Assembly (NCBI GenBank): GCA_001599815.1
Contig: BCIA01000004.1
Span: 1,490,862 to 1,554,861 of the forward strand
Reading direction: 5' to 3'
Length of the DNA: 64,000 bases
Source: Furcasterigmium furcatum
Taxonomy: Eukaryota; Ascomycota; Sordariomycetes; Glomerellales; Plectosphaerellaceae
Shown one piece after another: positions 1 through 12,026 of this stretch (the first letter of the stretch is position 1; each line of letters begins with the position of its first letter). The translations under genes and the position numbers were made by a program. A model generated the notes under the pieces. That model saw nothing but the letters and a program-made list of their open reading frames with translations. It did no database searches and was not told the origin of the DNA.

Positions 1-1337
1 AGAGGGTTCGTACAGCTTCTTAGCGTTGGCAACGTAGTCCTGTTGCTTTTCTTCTCCCGCTGACCAAATTTGTTCTGATAGCCTCTGACGGACCGATTGC
101 AAGGGACTACTGGTCAGAGTTCCTCCTAGCATTGCTCGGAGGAGTTATCAACCCCCTGCAGCCTGAATTCTCATGTCCTGGCGAGACTTGCTCATGGCCA
201 ACGTTCACTACCATGGGAATATGCATTCATTTCGAGAACACGACTGACAAGCTCACAGTCGACTGTGGACCGGTCGGCTCTGAGATTGATATCGCCAAGA
301 GGCCATCCTCATCGAAGGACCCCGAAGCCCACTGGGTAGTGAACTGCACGTTCAAAACACCTGGCCTAGACACGGAAGCGCCTCCTAAATACTCACACAA
401 CTTCAACTGGACCTTCCGCAACGCCTCGCAATATTCTTCGTCAAGAACCGTCGAAGATCCACAATACATGATGACGGACGTGACACTATTCGACAATGCA
501 GGCTCACTTCTCGGCCTGGATTTGAACCAAACACTCTCATTGCTTGCCATCACCATGATGACCGGCCAACGACCTGCGAATGAGCCCCCTGGCCCACCGG
601 AGGTCTATCTATATCACACAGTCTTCTATCCCTGCAGCCAAACCTATCACGGTCTTGTCGCAACACAGAACAGACTGTCTGCAACATTGTTGGAGACGGA
701 GCCACTGGATTATCTGACCGATCTGGACAATATGGACCTGGATAATCCCACGATGTACCACGAGGCTTCCTCAACTGGCGCCAGATTGTCAATCGATCTC
801 CAGACATGGTATTCTATCTTTGACCTGGTCCTTAGCAACTGGATGAGCTCCATATCGGCTGATGCTTCTCGCCTCGGGACCTCGGCCTACTCTCAATCTG
901 CCACAGACCTCAACACAGCCATCGGGCCCTGGATCTGGCACAACGGCGTCGACCGCGCGATGAGAAACATCGCCACAACTATCAGCAGTCTCATGCGCAA
1001 CCACGATGTAGGGGACAACTCCAACGCCACGATTATCGCAGGCAAAGTGCAGGTTTCGGAAGTCTACTTCAGGGTCCGCTGGCCCTGGATCTGCGTCATT
1101 GTGGCGGAGACAGTCTGCATCACGCTTCTCCTCATTCTAACTATCCACATCTCGCGAAAGGATAGTCTCGTCAAGGATTCGACATTCGCCTACCTGCTGC
1201 ATGGCTTGGAAGGGTCGGAGACGATTCAGGTGCAACAGCCAGAGACTACTACAACCTTGGACGAGCTGGCGAAGACGATCACGGTGCGATTGGAAGAAGA
1301 TGATGCTGGGAACTTGAGATTCAGGAAGAAGTCGTAG
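1..1337 (+). CDS. DUF3176-like fungal membrane protein, 3' part (5' end outside window)
   Basis: The gene enters from the left edge. The clean reading frame covers the last ~400 residues and ends at a TAG at 1335-1337. Near its start is the motif CPGETCSWPTF, typical of the 'C-x-x-G-x-C-x-(W/F)-P' segment of fungal DUF3176 proteins. The middle has many Asn-x-Ser/Thr glycosylation sites, consistent with an extracellular loop. One hydrophobic helix (WPWICVIVAETV...) lies about 75 residues before the end, followed by a short cytoplasmic tail. A possible exon at 2-33 joins to 104 through an intron 34-103 (GTAGTC...CAAG, CTGAC inside), which keeps the frame open upstream. No ATG lies in the visible part, so the start is off-window. 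The family has no established function. Confidence 0.7.
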
Positions 1338-1999
1338 TACTTCTGCGCCGTGACGGTATCATCTTAACTAGACATTCGGCGCTGTATTCTTAAGATTGTT
1401 ACAACATCACTAGTTATGATGGCGGTTCTTCTCCCACTTCGTCACTAATAATGCAAGGAATCTTCCGTCAGTCAGATGCAGTGCGAGAGGCGGCATGTTT
1501 GCCACGTCTTTTCAACGCGGCGGCACGGGCCGAAGTCGGGTGGCGTCACGCCAACAGCGTCTTGTCGACTATGGACAGGTCTGCGGGCGTTGATCCCGGC
1601 CGACATGCATGTGTGTACCCTTGTCCCGCTCGTCTGCACTCTCCGCGCCTTCGCCGGGGCCCATGACGAGGCACACCATGTCTGGGCCAAACGAAGACCT
1701 CCAGGATGGGTTGGATGAGCTTCTGCGATATAGCCCACGACAGGTCTTGCCAACTCGCGGTCGATCACTGAACAAGCTCACGTCCTACATCCAAAAAAGG
1801 CCACACAGAGCCCTCGCCTCCGCCTCCGAGAAGACCGCATGGGGTGATATCCCAGAATAGTATTACGTAGTGATATGTAGTTAACACCCGGCCCGGGTGA
1901 TGATGATGGCAGTGCGCCCATGTACACAATTTCTCCGCTTGACCGGCCAGTAGACACAGGAAAACTTATCAAAATGAATGCGTGCTCCATTCCGCCCGC
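1338..1999. other. Intergenic region, DUF3176 gene to tyrosinase
   Basis: It holds the 3' flanks of two convergent genes. Several short overlapping reading frames on both strands (1451-1860) have no recognisable domain and no splice-supported extension. I see no gene here. Confidence 0.5.
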
Positions 2000-3994
2000 T
2001 CACAGCCTGGCGGCGGTCTCGTCGAGCTCGACCTTGGGGGCCTGGCGCTGCTCTGCGTCCTTGTACTCGGGCAGCTCGGTGTCGGTCTCCGGGGGCAGGA
2101 TGTCGACGTTCTCGAGCTCGAGCTTCAGGCTGGGGACGTCGGAGAGGGGGATGATGGTGCCGTCGTGCTAGGGGAAAAAAGTCAGCATGCGTGTTTGTCC
2201 CGGGGGACGGTCGACTACGAACCTTCTTGATCTCGACGCGCAGGCTCGCGAGCAGATCGCCCACGACAGCCTTGGTCTGCTCGTCCTTGAGCTCCTCGGG
2301 GTCAGCGGCCTTGTCGAGGGAGAACTTTCCGAAGAAGGTGCCGGTGGCGGGCTGGCCCATGACGATGAAGTTGCCGACGCTGGTGACGTTGGCGTACAGG
2401 CCGATCTCGCAGGGGCGCTGGAGCTCCTCGACGTTGACCCTGACCTGGGCGAAGTAGCGGGTGGTCTCGCCGTCCTCGTCGTTGCGCTTGCGCAGCAGCG
2501 GGCGGGCGGCGCCGGTGGCGTAGAGGCGGTTGATCAGGGCGGTGGCGTCGCGCTGCATCTGCGCGTCGGACTTGCGCCAGTGCTCGAGGCCCTCGTAGGT
2601 GTAGCCGAAGGGCTTGATGCTCTTGACCGAGTCGGAGGTGTGGAACCTGCCGGGGGCGGCGTAGAAGGGCTTCAGGGGGTTCGTGGGGCCGATGTTGGTG
2701 CCGCTCGTGGTCCCGTAGCGGGACCCGCCGCGGTAGGAGCGGGTGAAGGTGGCCTGGTTGGGCCTCATGAACTGCCAGTAGGCCCAGAGGCGATCGACGT
2801 TGGTGTGGTGAAGCATGAACAGGGGGTCGAAGGCGGAGTAGTCGGCGTTGAGGAACTGGAAGCCGCAGGATCCATCCCAGTGAATGGCGTTATGGATCTG
2901 CTCCAGGCTGATGCCGGAGGTGCCAGTGGAAGCGAACTGCTCGAAGGTGGTCGAGCGGGTGAAGGCGTCGTACTACAAGCGCTCAGTCAATACGTGGAAC
3001 GGGCTCGGGGATTGCGACCTCGTCTGGCTAGTACTTACAACCCACGACTTGTACGAACGCCTGGACATGGCCTGGTTGGCAGAGTTGGGGTAGCTGTTCG
3101 GGCTGCGGCACTTGTAGATCTGAGGGTCCCTGCTGAAGCTGCCAAACTGCTGGTTGATGGCCGCCTGTGGGAACTTGTAGAAGCGCAGGGGGTTGTCGAC
3201 CTGGATCGTCTTCGTCCACTGGCCGTTGGGGACCCTGACCGTCAGCTTCGACGGAACGGTCGCCGGGGGCACCCTCGAGTCCGCCGCCCAGTCCCAGTAA
3301 GGCGCGCGGAGGTTCCGGGCAGCGTTCAGGTAGTTGGTGCGGTGATGGGCAGGGTACTGGTTGGCGAGCTTGATGGCGGTTGCGACGAGGCGTTGCTGGT
3401 CAGGTTAGTTGGAGCCGCCGGATGGCAATGAGGGGTGACATCGTACCTCGAAGAGCATGATGTAGGGCCTGTGCCACGGGAGGAAGAGGTTCTCCTGGAG
3501 AAAGTGTTACACCACATTGTCGCAACTCAACGGTCCATTCTACTACTCACGCCATGGGGGCAGTAGCCCGCCCATCCGTCGGCCGTACGCCTGCCAGACC
3601 GGTTCCACTCGATGAAAGGCCTGCCGTGAATACCTGGTGGCAGTGTGAGTTGTGGTCCTGATTTCGGGGCGCGGGAGCTTCTCGGACTCACCCGCAATCT
3701 GGAAGTACGAGAGCTGGTCGTTGGGGCTCATGGAGTACATGTCCACGAGGGAGCGAATGTAGAGATCCCTGGAGAATTGTCAGCATCGCAAGGGGACGAA
3801 GGGGGGCATTGCGAGCGCGCAGCGCCGTACCATGTGGCTCCTCCTTGGGAGTAGAGGGTGTTGATGTTCCTCCTCAGAGGAACCGCGCTCCCGCGGGGGA
3901 CGGTGACACCCGTGACGGGGACATTCTGCGCGGTGGTGAGTGACGCGAGAGCGCCAAGAAGCACCGTAAGGGTGACAGAGAATCGCAGCTGCAT
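2000..3994 (-). CDS. Secreted tyrosinase (polyphenol oxidase)
   Basis: Type-3 copper enzyme that hydroxylates monophenols and oxidises diphenols to o-quinones (melanin or phenolic chemistry). Seven exons: 3994-3831, 3768-3692, 3633-3551, 3494-3447, 3395-3039, 2972-2223, 2167-2000. All junctions have GT..AG and the sum is 548 codons plus stop. Residues 1-22 form a signal peptide (VLLGALASLTTA). CuA ligands are His83 (IHGRPF), His107 (CPHG; Cys105 fits the Cys-His thioether position) and His116 (WHRPY). CuB ligands are His270 and His274 (IHNAIH) and the HHTNVDRL motif at 298-299. The YTY core-end motif follows, then a fairly short C-terminal domain, shorter than in the ~620-680-residue Neurospora-type enzymes. 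Codon use is strongly GC-biased, which produces long antisense frames. It stands alone on this strand next to the oxidoreductase block. Confidence 0.93.
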
Positions 3995-5581
3995 GGCTTC
4001 TCTTCAGTGTCAAGAAAACGAGTGTGGTGGTGCTTGCTTGGAGAAGGGCTCAGCGGAGAGGAACAGAGGAACAAATCCAGGGAGGCATCGTCGTCATATT
4101 ACCTCTCTCGCGCCTCAGCCAGCTCACCTGCAGGGCGGCCGGCAAACATCGTGCCGTGTATTATTGGAGAGCCTTTCCCGACTCATTGGACTATTGGGCC
4201 ATACGAGAGGAACCGTTCGGCCTGGCCCTCCCTCCGCTCCAGCCGGCCAGGATCACACCAATGGGGAGGCGGCAGCCCCCTGTCGATGGGCCGTGGAGTG
4301 TTCCTTTTTCGCTCTTCGTGCCTGGAGGTTAGCGCCGGGGGCTGAACCGACTTGGGCTCTTAGGGCGTCGGCTCTCCGAAAGGGTCTAGCCACCCATGGC
4401 TCCTATTTGAAGGTGAGGGAGATGAAGGGTGCCAAGGTGCCCCCTGTCTGGCCCGAGTCGATGGCTGCTAGCTGGCGCCATGCAGACACAGGCCCATGTC
4501 TGGTCCATGTGGCTCACGTGTCGTGCCAATACGAGCTTTTTCGCTGCTGCTGCCAGGGGCTGTGCCCTCGCTGCTTGGATCTCGTGTAGGAAATCGAATG
4601 CGCTGGCAGACAGACAGTGGGCACTCAAAACAGGACAAGCTCATCCACCCCCGGCCTTCCCGCAAGCGCCCGGACTGGGCGATTCTGGGGCGGCCACTCG
4701 GCAGCGGGTTGAAGGAGCTTACGGTGCTGACCTCGCCAGCTGTCAGTCAGGGGGCGACGCAGGGAGCCCGTCTTGTTGCTTCTTTTTCTTCTTCTGAGTT
4801 ATCGCATCTCGCGACACGGCTGACAGGCGTGCCAAGCCGGAGAGTTTCTCCCAGCTCTCATTCGTGGCGGCGGTGAGACCATCATCATATTGTCTCTGCC
4901 GTGAGGAGTCGACAGCTCGCCAATGACTCCGCATACTTCCTTGCTGCTTCGAGGTGGTTACCAAGAATAAAACACGACACCCTCCTGCATGCCCGCTAAG
5001 AGGGCCCGTCAATAAGCTTGTTCTCTCCGAAGGGCTTGCCGGCTGACATGACGGGCCGTGACGAGCAGTCTGAGTGGTGGTGATGCAACGTTAACTGCCC
5101 AACGGTTCCAGTCGGCGCCGACGCCTAAACAGCGGAGGCCCGAGCGCCCGGTACGAGGCCGGTCTAGGTGGCGCTGGCAGCCAACGAATGAAGCATGGCA
5201 TCCACGAGGAGCGAGCCGTTACATGTGTCGGTTGACGATCTTGCCAGTGGTGTTGAGGTCGCTGAAACCTTAATCGGTGTTGTTGTGAGTGTGAGCAATA
5301 CTAAGGCCCAGTACTCATGATGTCGACAACTTGACCTGCGAAACCGGCGGGCCGGGGAATATGCGCTTGGACGATTGATCGACAGCCCAAGGACGGTCCA
5401 AAATTGATGGTTCATGCTCTCACGAATCGTTCGACTTTATGACGATTTCATATGTCATGCCGGCATTGATCGCCGGGCTCAACCGGCGCAACTCCGCCAG
5501 ACCTCGCTCTCGTCGGTTCACCGTTTGTCTTTTTCTTTTCGCCATTCTACGGTCTACCCTCTAAAGTCTACCTCCCACTTC
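3995..5581. other. Long intergenic region upstream of tyrosinase
   Basis: About 1.6 kb with only short frames on both strands. It includes pyrimidine-rich stretches (around 4780-4800) but no domain, tRNA or repeat that I recognise. It must contain the tyrosinase promoter and the 3' flank of the next gene. Confidence 0.5.
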
Positions 5582-7493
5582 TCATACCTTCACGAACTCG
5601 TCGTCGAAATACCAGACGGCATCCCCCTCGCCGGAAGTCTCGAGCTCGGTGAACCCGTTGCCCAGAAACTGGAACCTGTTGTTCGTCACATACGTGAGAT
5701 CGTAATCCTCCCAGCGCACCTCTCTCAGCAGCTCGTGGAAATGGAGCCTGCTGCCCGGGTAGATGGCGGTCACGGGGCCGTGGGCCTTCCCGTTCTTGAA
5801 CCAGGACCGGCACGAGCTCGACCAGACCATGCGCTTCATCAGCTCGTGCGTGTAGTTGTAGTGGTCCCTTACGGCGCCCTTGCTCGGCTCGAACGACTTG
5901 ATGTTCTCCCTCTGCGCCTTTTGGATCATCAGGAAGGCGTAGCGGGTGTACCACTCCAGCACCTGGAGGACAGACCCGTGGGATACCGGTCCGTTGGGGC
6001 CGGGCAGCAGGAACAGGTTCGGGAAGTTCTCGGCGGTGATGCCGAGGTAGCCCACGGGGAACGCCCCGAACTGCTTGTGGATCTCTGCGCCGTTGCGGCC
6101 GTGGACCTGGAAGTGAGGCGTGAAAGCCGTCTCGAAGCCGGTGGCGCAGATGACGACGTCCACCTTCTGCTCGTTTCCATCCTCATCAATGACACCGTCG
6201 TCGGTCAGGCGAACGACGGATTTGAAGAGAGCCGAGACGTTCTTCTCGCGGAGGGATTCAAGATAGCCGTTGCCGGGGGTGAGACGGCGGCAGCCCAGGG
6301 TCCAGTCGGGGGTCAGCTTCGATACGAGCTCCGCATCGTGGCCGAGCTTTTCTGCCATCTTCTGTGTGACAAGCTCCCTCGAAGCCTTCTGATCCTTGCT
6401 CTCGGTGTGCATCTAAGGTTCAGTCAGCATGTTGACCTCTGTAGCCCGGTGCTCGGTGTTCGGTGCTTACCAGGCCGAACCGCCTGTTCAGCTCGCCCTC
6501 GACCTCCTTGCAGTACTTGAAGTAGGCCTCGGGGTTGCTGTTAAACTCCTCCAGCTGCGCCTTGGAGAACTGAAAGTTCGAGCCACCCGGCCCCGCGTAT
6601 TTTGCGCCAAAGTTCGTCACAACCCAGCCCGGAGTCCGGATGTACGCAGCCAGATGGGCCACCTGGGGCTGGATGGCTGGGATGATCTGGACGGCGGACG
6701 AGCCACCGCCGATGACGGCGACCCTCTTGTCCGTCAGGTCATAGTCGCCGTCCCACGCAGCGCTGTGCATGAGCTTTCCCTTGAACGAATGAAGGCCCTC
6801 GATATTGGGCCACTTCCAAGAGTTCAGGTTGCCTGATCCGTTGAACAGGACGTCGCAAGAATCCTCGAACGGTCCGTCCGGGCCCACGATCTGAAGACGC
6901 CATTTTCCGGCCTCTTCATCCCAGGTCGCCGACTCAACACGTGTATTCAGCTTGACGTACTTTTCGAGATTGAACTTGGTCGCGGTATCCTTCATGTACT
7001 GCCAGATCTCCTCGGATGAGGAGTAGTACGAGGACCAGTTAGGGTTGCGGTGCCATGAGAACTGGCTGGGCCCAAAGATTAAGTATGGATCTGGAAGACA
7101 GGCATCCTGAGGGAAGGGACTCACTATGAATGGCTGGGAATGTCACAAGTGCACCCGGGGTATCGCTGTTAGAACAGTCAGTCCTCTTCCTCGCGGCCAT
7201 CGAGGCTCCGCGCTTACATTCTCGAGCCAAGTGCCGCCGATGTCATGGTTCTTCTCGTAGATCTGGAGCTCGACGTTCTCCAGTATACGTTCGGCCTTAT
7301 ATGCTATCGTCAATCCAGCTGCACCCGCGCCGACACAAATCATCCGCAGGGGGCGCTTCGTGAAAAGCGGCTGTTCGGTGACGCGGAAGCCGTCGAAGCT
7401 TCTTTCGTTGTACCATTCGTTTCTGTGACCGATATTCAGTCGAGGCTCAATACAACCATCTCTGAAGGGAAAAAACTCACTCATGTTGGCCAT
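5582..7493 (-). CDS. FAD-dependent Baeyer-Villiger-type monooxygenase 1
   Basis: Flavoprotein expected to use NADPH and O2 to insert oxygen next to a ketone or oxidise a soft heteroatom. Four exons: 7493-7218, 7165-7125, 7065-6471, 6412-5582 (580 aa). Exon 2 is only 41 nt and encodes the RYPGCTCDIPSHSY segment. The N-terminal Rossmann motif is GAGAAG with the GGTW signature. The BVMO fingerprint FxGxxxHxxxWD appears as FKGKLMHSAAWD. The NADPH Rossmann motif is GGGSSA. The ATGFETAF segment near the C-terminus is also typical. It is divergent from the FAD oxidase at 8096, with 602 bp between the two starts, so they may be co-regulated. Substrate cannot be inferred from sequence. A plain N-oxidising FMO is less likely because the BVMO fingerprint is exact. 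Confidence 0.92.
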
Positions 7494-8095
7494 GAAAATT
7501 GTTCGTCTCGTTCGGGGTTGCCTCTCCGCTTGGGGGTTCCAGGCGTCCAGGGGCCATCTTGAGAGCAGGGATTCGGAATTGGAAGGACAAATGTTGAATG
7601 TATCTGGATGTACCGGGACCGAGATAAAGACACCGAGGGGAGACTGCTTCGTTATCAGAAACAGTTTTTCATTAAATACGGCGACCTCTGAGTGCCGTGT
7701 CGTATCATGGGGTCGTCCTCCGGCCGGCCGACGAGGCGCGACTCTGCCCAGAAAGGAAATATCTGCGGTTACGCAGAACGGACAGTCTGGCGGCTAGATA
7801 GCGGCGGTTAGATCGGTCCACCCCGCCCGCCAGCATGACCATAGACCTGCCCAAGGGGCTAGCGGGGAGAACGGAATGGGGAAGATGAGGGACGAGTCGT
7901 GTAAGTTGGTACAAAACAAGCCCAGCGGAGCAACAATGTACGAGTACTTGTCCCATCGCGACTTGTACATCTTCTCAAGGCATTGTTGTAATGTCCCCAA
8001 CCACGCAGCCGTTGGCCTCCGAGCAGCAGCTGTCTGCTCATCTTGCAGTCTCTCTCGCAGTAAGGAAATAGTTCCCCTGTCCGGACTACCTGCTT
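7494..8095. promoter_or_regulatory. Divergent promoter region, BVMO 1 / FAD oxidase 1
   Basis: 602 bp between two divergently transcribed oxidoreductase starts. I see CGG/CCG-type half sites (for example CCTCCGGCCGGCCGACGAGG near 7720), of the kind Zn2Cys6 factors bind. The block encodes such a factor at 16.7 kb, but no specific operator can be assigned. Confidence 0.35.
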
Positions 8096-9602
8096 ATGGT
8101 AGCCACTCTCCAGTCCAGACTTCTCGCAACGCTGAAACCCAGTCGCACTCTGCTGCCATGCTCCCCAGCCTACGACGCGGCCCGTCAAGGCTACTGGAGT
8201 CAGGACCAGGCTAATGCTCGACCTGCCTGCTTCTTTCGCCCCGAGACCGCTGCCGAAGTCGCCCTCGCCGTTGTTGTGCTACAGCATGCCCGGTGCCCGT
8301 TTGCTGTCAAATCTGGGGGTCACGGGCGGTTCTTGGGCGAGTCGTCCATCGAGCAGGGTATCACGATTGACCTCAAGAATCTCAATCACGTCCGCTTATC
8401 TAAGGACAAGACCAATGTCGAAGTTGGTCCCGGAAACACATGGCTCGATGTGTATTCTGCCCTTGAGCCTCTGGGTCTGTCAGTAGTTGGGGGCCGGGCT
8501 GCCGGCGTGGGAGTAGGAGGGTTCATTCTCGGTGGTGGGTGATCTTCCTTTTCCAGCCCTTCAGCCAACCCATCTAACCTTCCTTCAAGGCGGCATATCT
8601 TTCTTGTCAAACAAGTATGGCTGGGCGACCGATAACGTCGAAGCGTTCCAGATCGTGCTTGCCGACGGACAGGTGACGACGGCGAGCCAGTCGCACAACC
8701 CAGACCTCTACAGAGCTCTTCGTGGAGGCGGTGCCAACCTCGGCATTGTCACGGCCTTCAAGCTCACCGTTCGTCCCCAGGCGCTCATGTGGGGAGGCGG
8801 GAGGTATCATGCCTTGGAGCATGGGGAGGCCCTGCTCTCCGCCTTCTGGGATTATGGACACGACAACGTCCGCAACATTGACATGTCCTTCATCCTGACG
8901 GTCCTTCACCGCGAGGGTCAGTGGATCTGGGGATCAGACCTGATGTATCTCTATCCCGAGGTCCCTCATAAGAAGGACATCTTCAAGGACGTCTTCGAGA
9001 TCCCAGCATTAGTCGACAACACCACCATCACCACCCATTCCGCCCGAGTGATAGACATGGGATCCCATTTCCCCGACGGCATCAAGAACGAGTTTTGGAC
9101 ATTCTGCACCAAGGTCGACAAGAGAATTGTCAGGTTCTACTACGAGACCTGGATGGCCGAAACCAAGTCGATCGTGGAAACCCCGGGAGAGAAGCTTCTG
9201 TTGGCCGACTGTCAGTTCATCACGGCCACCGTCGTCGAGGCCATGGAGCGCAATGGCGGCAACTCTCTCGGTCTCGCGGGAACCGGTCCGTTTCTGATGA
9301 TGCTGATGCAACCCTGGTGGGCGGACAGCAGCGACACCAGGGCGATTATGAGGGCCTTGAGAAACACGGCTGCCAGGGTGCAGGCGGAGGCAAGGCGCCT
9401 AGGTGTTGAACATGACTACATCTACTTGAACTACTCCGGCCGGTATCAGGATCCGTTCACCGGATACGGACCTGAGATGAAGGAGGAGCTGCGGACGACG
9501 GCGCGGAAATACGACCCGAACGCAGTTTTTCAGAGACTCAGACGATCTGGCTTCCACTTGGGGGGACCTTTCAGCAGGCTTGGAACTGACGAGAGACTCT
9601 AG
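8096..9602 (+). CDS. BBE-like FAD-linked oxidase 1
   Basis: Member of the FAD_binding_4 (PCMH) plus BBE family, which oxidises alcohols, amines or alkaloid/polyketide intermediates with H2O2 release. Two exons, 8096-8534 and 8590-9602, joined through a 55-nt intron (483 aa). The motif KSGGHGRF carries the His that attaches the 8-alpha position of FAD. The second linkage Cys of bicovalent BBE enzymes is replaced (SNKYGWATDN has no Cys), so FAD is probably held by one covalent bond. RALRGGGANLGIVT is the second FAD-domain signature, and the C-terminus has the family YDPNAVFQRL motif. There is no signal peptide, so it probably acts inside the cell. It is tail to tail with a clear paralogue at 9869-11465. 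Confidence 0.9.
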
Positions 9603-9868
9603 CTGGCAAGATAGTGGGTTGTAGCGAGGTAGGCTCGACGAGTGAAATTTTGACCATATCTTTTTTGTGAAAAAGCTCGACGACATTCAAGATGCCATGC
9701 TGTTCGATGTGCCCAGGCGGGTTGCATACTGAACATGCCTTCTACTGCAAATCTTCTTGAGAAGTAGGGGACATGGTTTTGGGAACAAAAGGTGATGATG
9801 GCACAGGTTCAGAGCCAACATTTAGAAAATTTATGCTATCGAAGAATTGACCGTCGAATTGACTTTCC

Positions 9869-11465
9869 TCAGAGAGCCGATAGAGGCTGAAGGGTCTCGA
9901 TAGGCCCGTCAAAACTAAAATAACGCTGAAGACGGGAGAAGACGTTGTCCGGATCATACTTGCGCGAGACCTCGTGCAAGAAGCGCATATTTTCCTCCCC
10001 GTAGCTGGCGTACACGTCCTGGAACTGGGATGCGTAGTTCATGTACAGGAACGGCTTCTCCGCGCCGAGCTGCCGGGCCTTCTCGGCCGTCTTGTTCACG
10101 ATCCTCTCCATGCCACGGTACACCTTGTCGTCGTCGGCGGGGTCAGACCAATGCGGCACGGGGTTGTACAGGAGGAACGGCTCCTCTGAAGGCGCGAGGC
10201 CCAGCACATTTCCCCCATTCTTCTTCATGTTCCTCAACATCCCAGTCGTGATGATCTGGATGTCGAATGCGGGGTGGAAACCCTTCACCTTGTGGTGCAG
10301 CTCCTCGCACTCCGCCACAAATGCGCGGACGAAGAACTTGGCCAGTTCGACGTTGAGCTTGCTGGAGAGGACCCAGTAGCTGTTGCGGAAGTTCCTCGGC
10401 GTGCGGCTCGTAAGGTCGATCGTATGCTCAGCATGTGACTTGAGGCCGGTCTCGTCGCCGACGGCCGGGATGTCCATGAAGTCCGCATAGGCGGGAGGGT
10501 TTTCCACGGGGCGGCAGTACTGGAGATCATTGGCAAAGTACCACTTGTCTCCCCTCCGTCCGAAGTTCAGGATGAAGGAGGCCTTTGGATCCTTCTCGCT
10601 CTGCAAGCCGTACTTGAAGAAGGCCTCAAACATGGGGTCGATCTCGTGGTACTCATGGGCTCGCAGACCACCCCACATGCCCTCGTAGGGATACGCTTGA
10701 AGCTCGAAGTCCGTGACGATTCCAAAGCCAGGCCCGCCACCGCGAAGGGCTTTGTACAGGTTGGCATGTTCAGTTGGCGTGGCGTGGACGACCGTCCCGT
10801 CTGCAAGGACGACCTCGAATGATGCAACATTGTCGCAAGCCCAGCCGTACATGTTGGAGAAGAAGGAGATGCCTCCTGTACATAGACACTGTCAGACGGG
10901 GCACTTGCGACGATTTGAACATGGGTAGATTCCAACTCACCACCGAGTAAGAGCCCTCCAACTCCCACGTCGGAATCCCGGCCGCCAACGACGGTGAGAC
11001 CCAGCGGATCAAGGGCAGTGTAGACGTCCAGCCAGCGGTTTCCAGGCCCGACGTGCACTGCAGCCCTGTCTGTGGTTACCTGAATGCGGTTCAGCTTGAC
11101 GAGGTCCAGCAGAATTCCGGTGGTGCTCGAAGCACCGGCAAAGGAAGCATGGCCGCCGCTTTTCACGGCAAACGGACAGTTGAACTGTCTCGCTATGCAC
11201 ACGACGGCCGATACGTCCGAGGCTGATTCTGGCTGGAAGATGCACGCAGGGGCGACCTCGGATTGCTGCCGGGACCAGATCGTGGCTCTCACGCGGTGGT
11301 AGTTTGCGTCGGTTCCCAAGTGAACTTTTGTCGGACAGAGGCTGGCGAGCAACTGGACCTGGACGGACGAGAAGTGAGTAAAGTGCATTTAAAACATGCC
11401 GGTTAATGTGATAGGGAGAACCATACCGCTGCCTTGATGGCTTCCTGGTCCTGGCCGGACGTCAT
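9869..11465 (-). CDS. BBE-like FAD-linked oxidase 2
   Basis: Paralogue of the neighbouring oxidase. Three exons: 11465-11427 (39 nt, starting MTSGQDQ), 11358-10941 and 10875-9869 (487 aa). The intron near the GGG motif sits at the same place as in the neighbour, supporting common descent. KSGGHASF supplies the covalent-FAD His, and SNMYGWACDN lacks the second linkage Cys at the usual position. RGGGPGFGIVT and the C-terminal YDPDNVFSRLQR follow the family pattern. The short first exon has good splice sites (GTATGG...CCAG). Without it, translation would begin at an internal Met in weaker context. Convergent placement with the paralogue suggests an inverted local duplication. Confidence 0.9.
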
Positions 11466-12026
11466 TTGGGTAGGCTGAGTTGGCTTCATGCTGGTTTCTG
11501 GTCGGATGTTGGAGGACTTCACTGCCTGGAGCTAATGGATCTGGACTTTAACAAGTTGGTCATGTCCCTCTCCGACTCCAACTTCAACCTCATCTCCTTT
11601 CTAAGGACAGGATCGGTGGACATCTTTGCCGAAAACTGGGCAGGCCAAAGAGGTCCAAGACTCAGGGGCCTCTGCATGATCCTCGGTGGGTGTGGAGTCA
11701 GTTAACTAGCTGGTCCCTTTGCAGCGAGCTTCTTATCTAGCCGCAGTAGAACCCAGTATGAGGTCCGATTGATTCGACCCGCCCAGCTGAATGTGACGAC
11801 GCGGACTTGGCTGCCCTCGGCGTCTGTGTCCTACGCCAAAGGCATGATTCAGTTTCAGGAACGCCCATTTCTGCAAAAATGGCGCTTAGCTTTTATCCAG
11901 CATCGCGATTCCCGAAGATGGCCAGTCGTATAACCCAAAGACCTCACTTTCTGAGTCCTTAAGCAACGCACTTCATTATTCTCACATCCATCCTAGAGTC
12001 GACGATCCGGCGAAATACACAGCAAG
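11466..12026. promoter_or_regulatory. Divergent promoter region, FAD oxidase 2 / aminotransferase
   Basis: 561 bp between divergent starts. It contains a short open frame at 11466-11705 without features. I see no confident operator or TATA box. Confidence 0.3.

Noticed and set aside
1451..1860. Cluster of overlapping short frames on both strands
   Set aside because: Six frames of 70-98 codons share the same DNA with no motif, start context or splice partner.
2187..3431. 414-codon plus-strand frame across the tyrosinase gene
   Set aside because: Antisense to a gene with seven frame-consistent exons and all copper motifs; Val/Gly/Leu-rich composition typical of a shadow caused by high third-position GC.
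5414..6520. 368-codon plus-strand frame
   Set aside because: Antisense shadow of the BVMO 1 C-terminal exons; no motif of its own.
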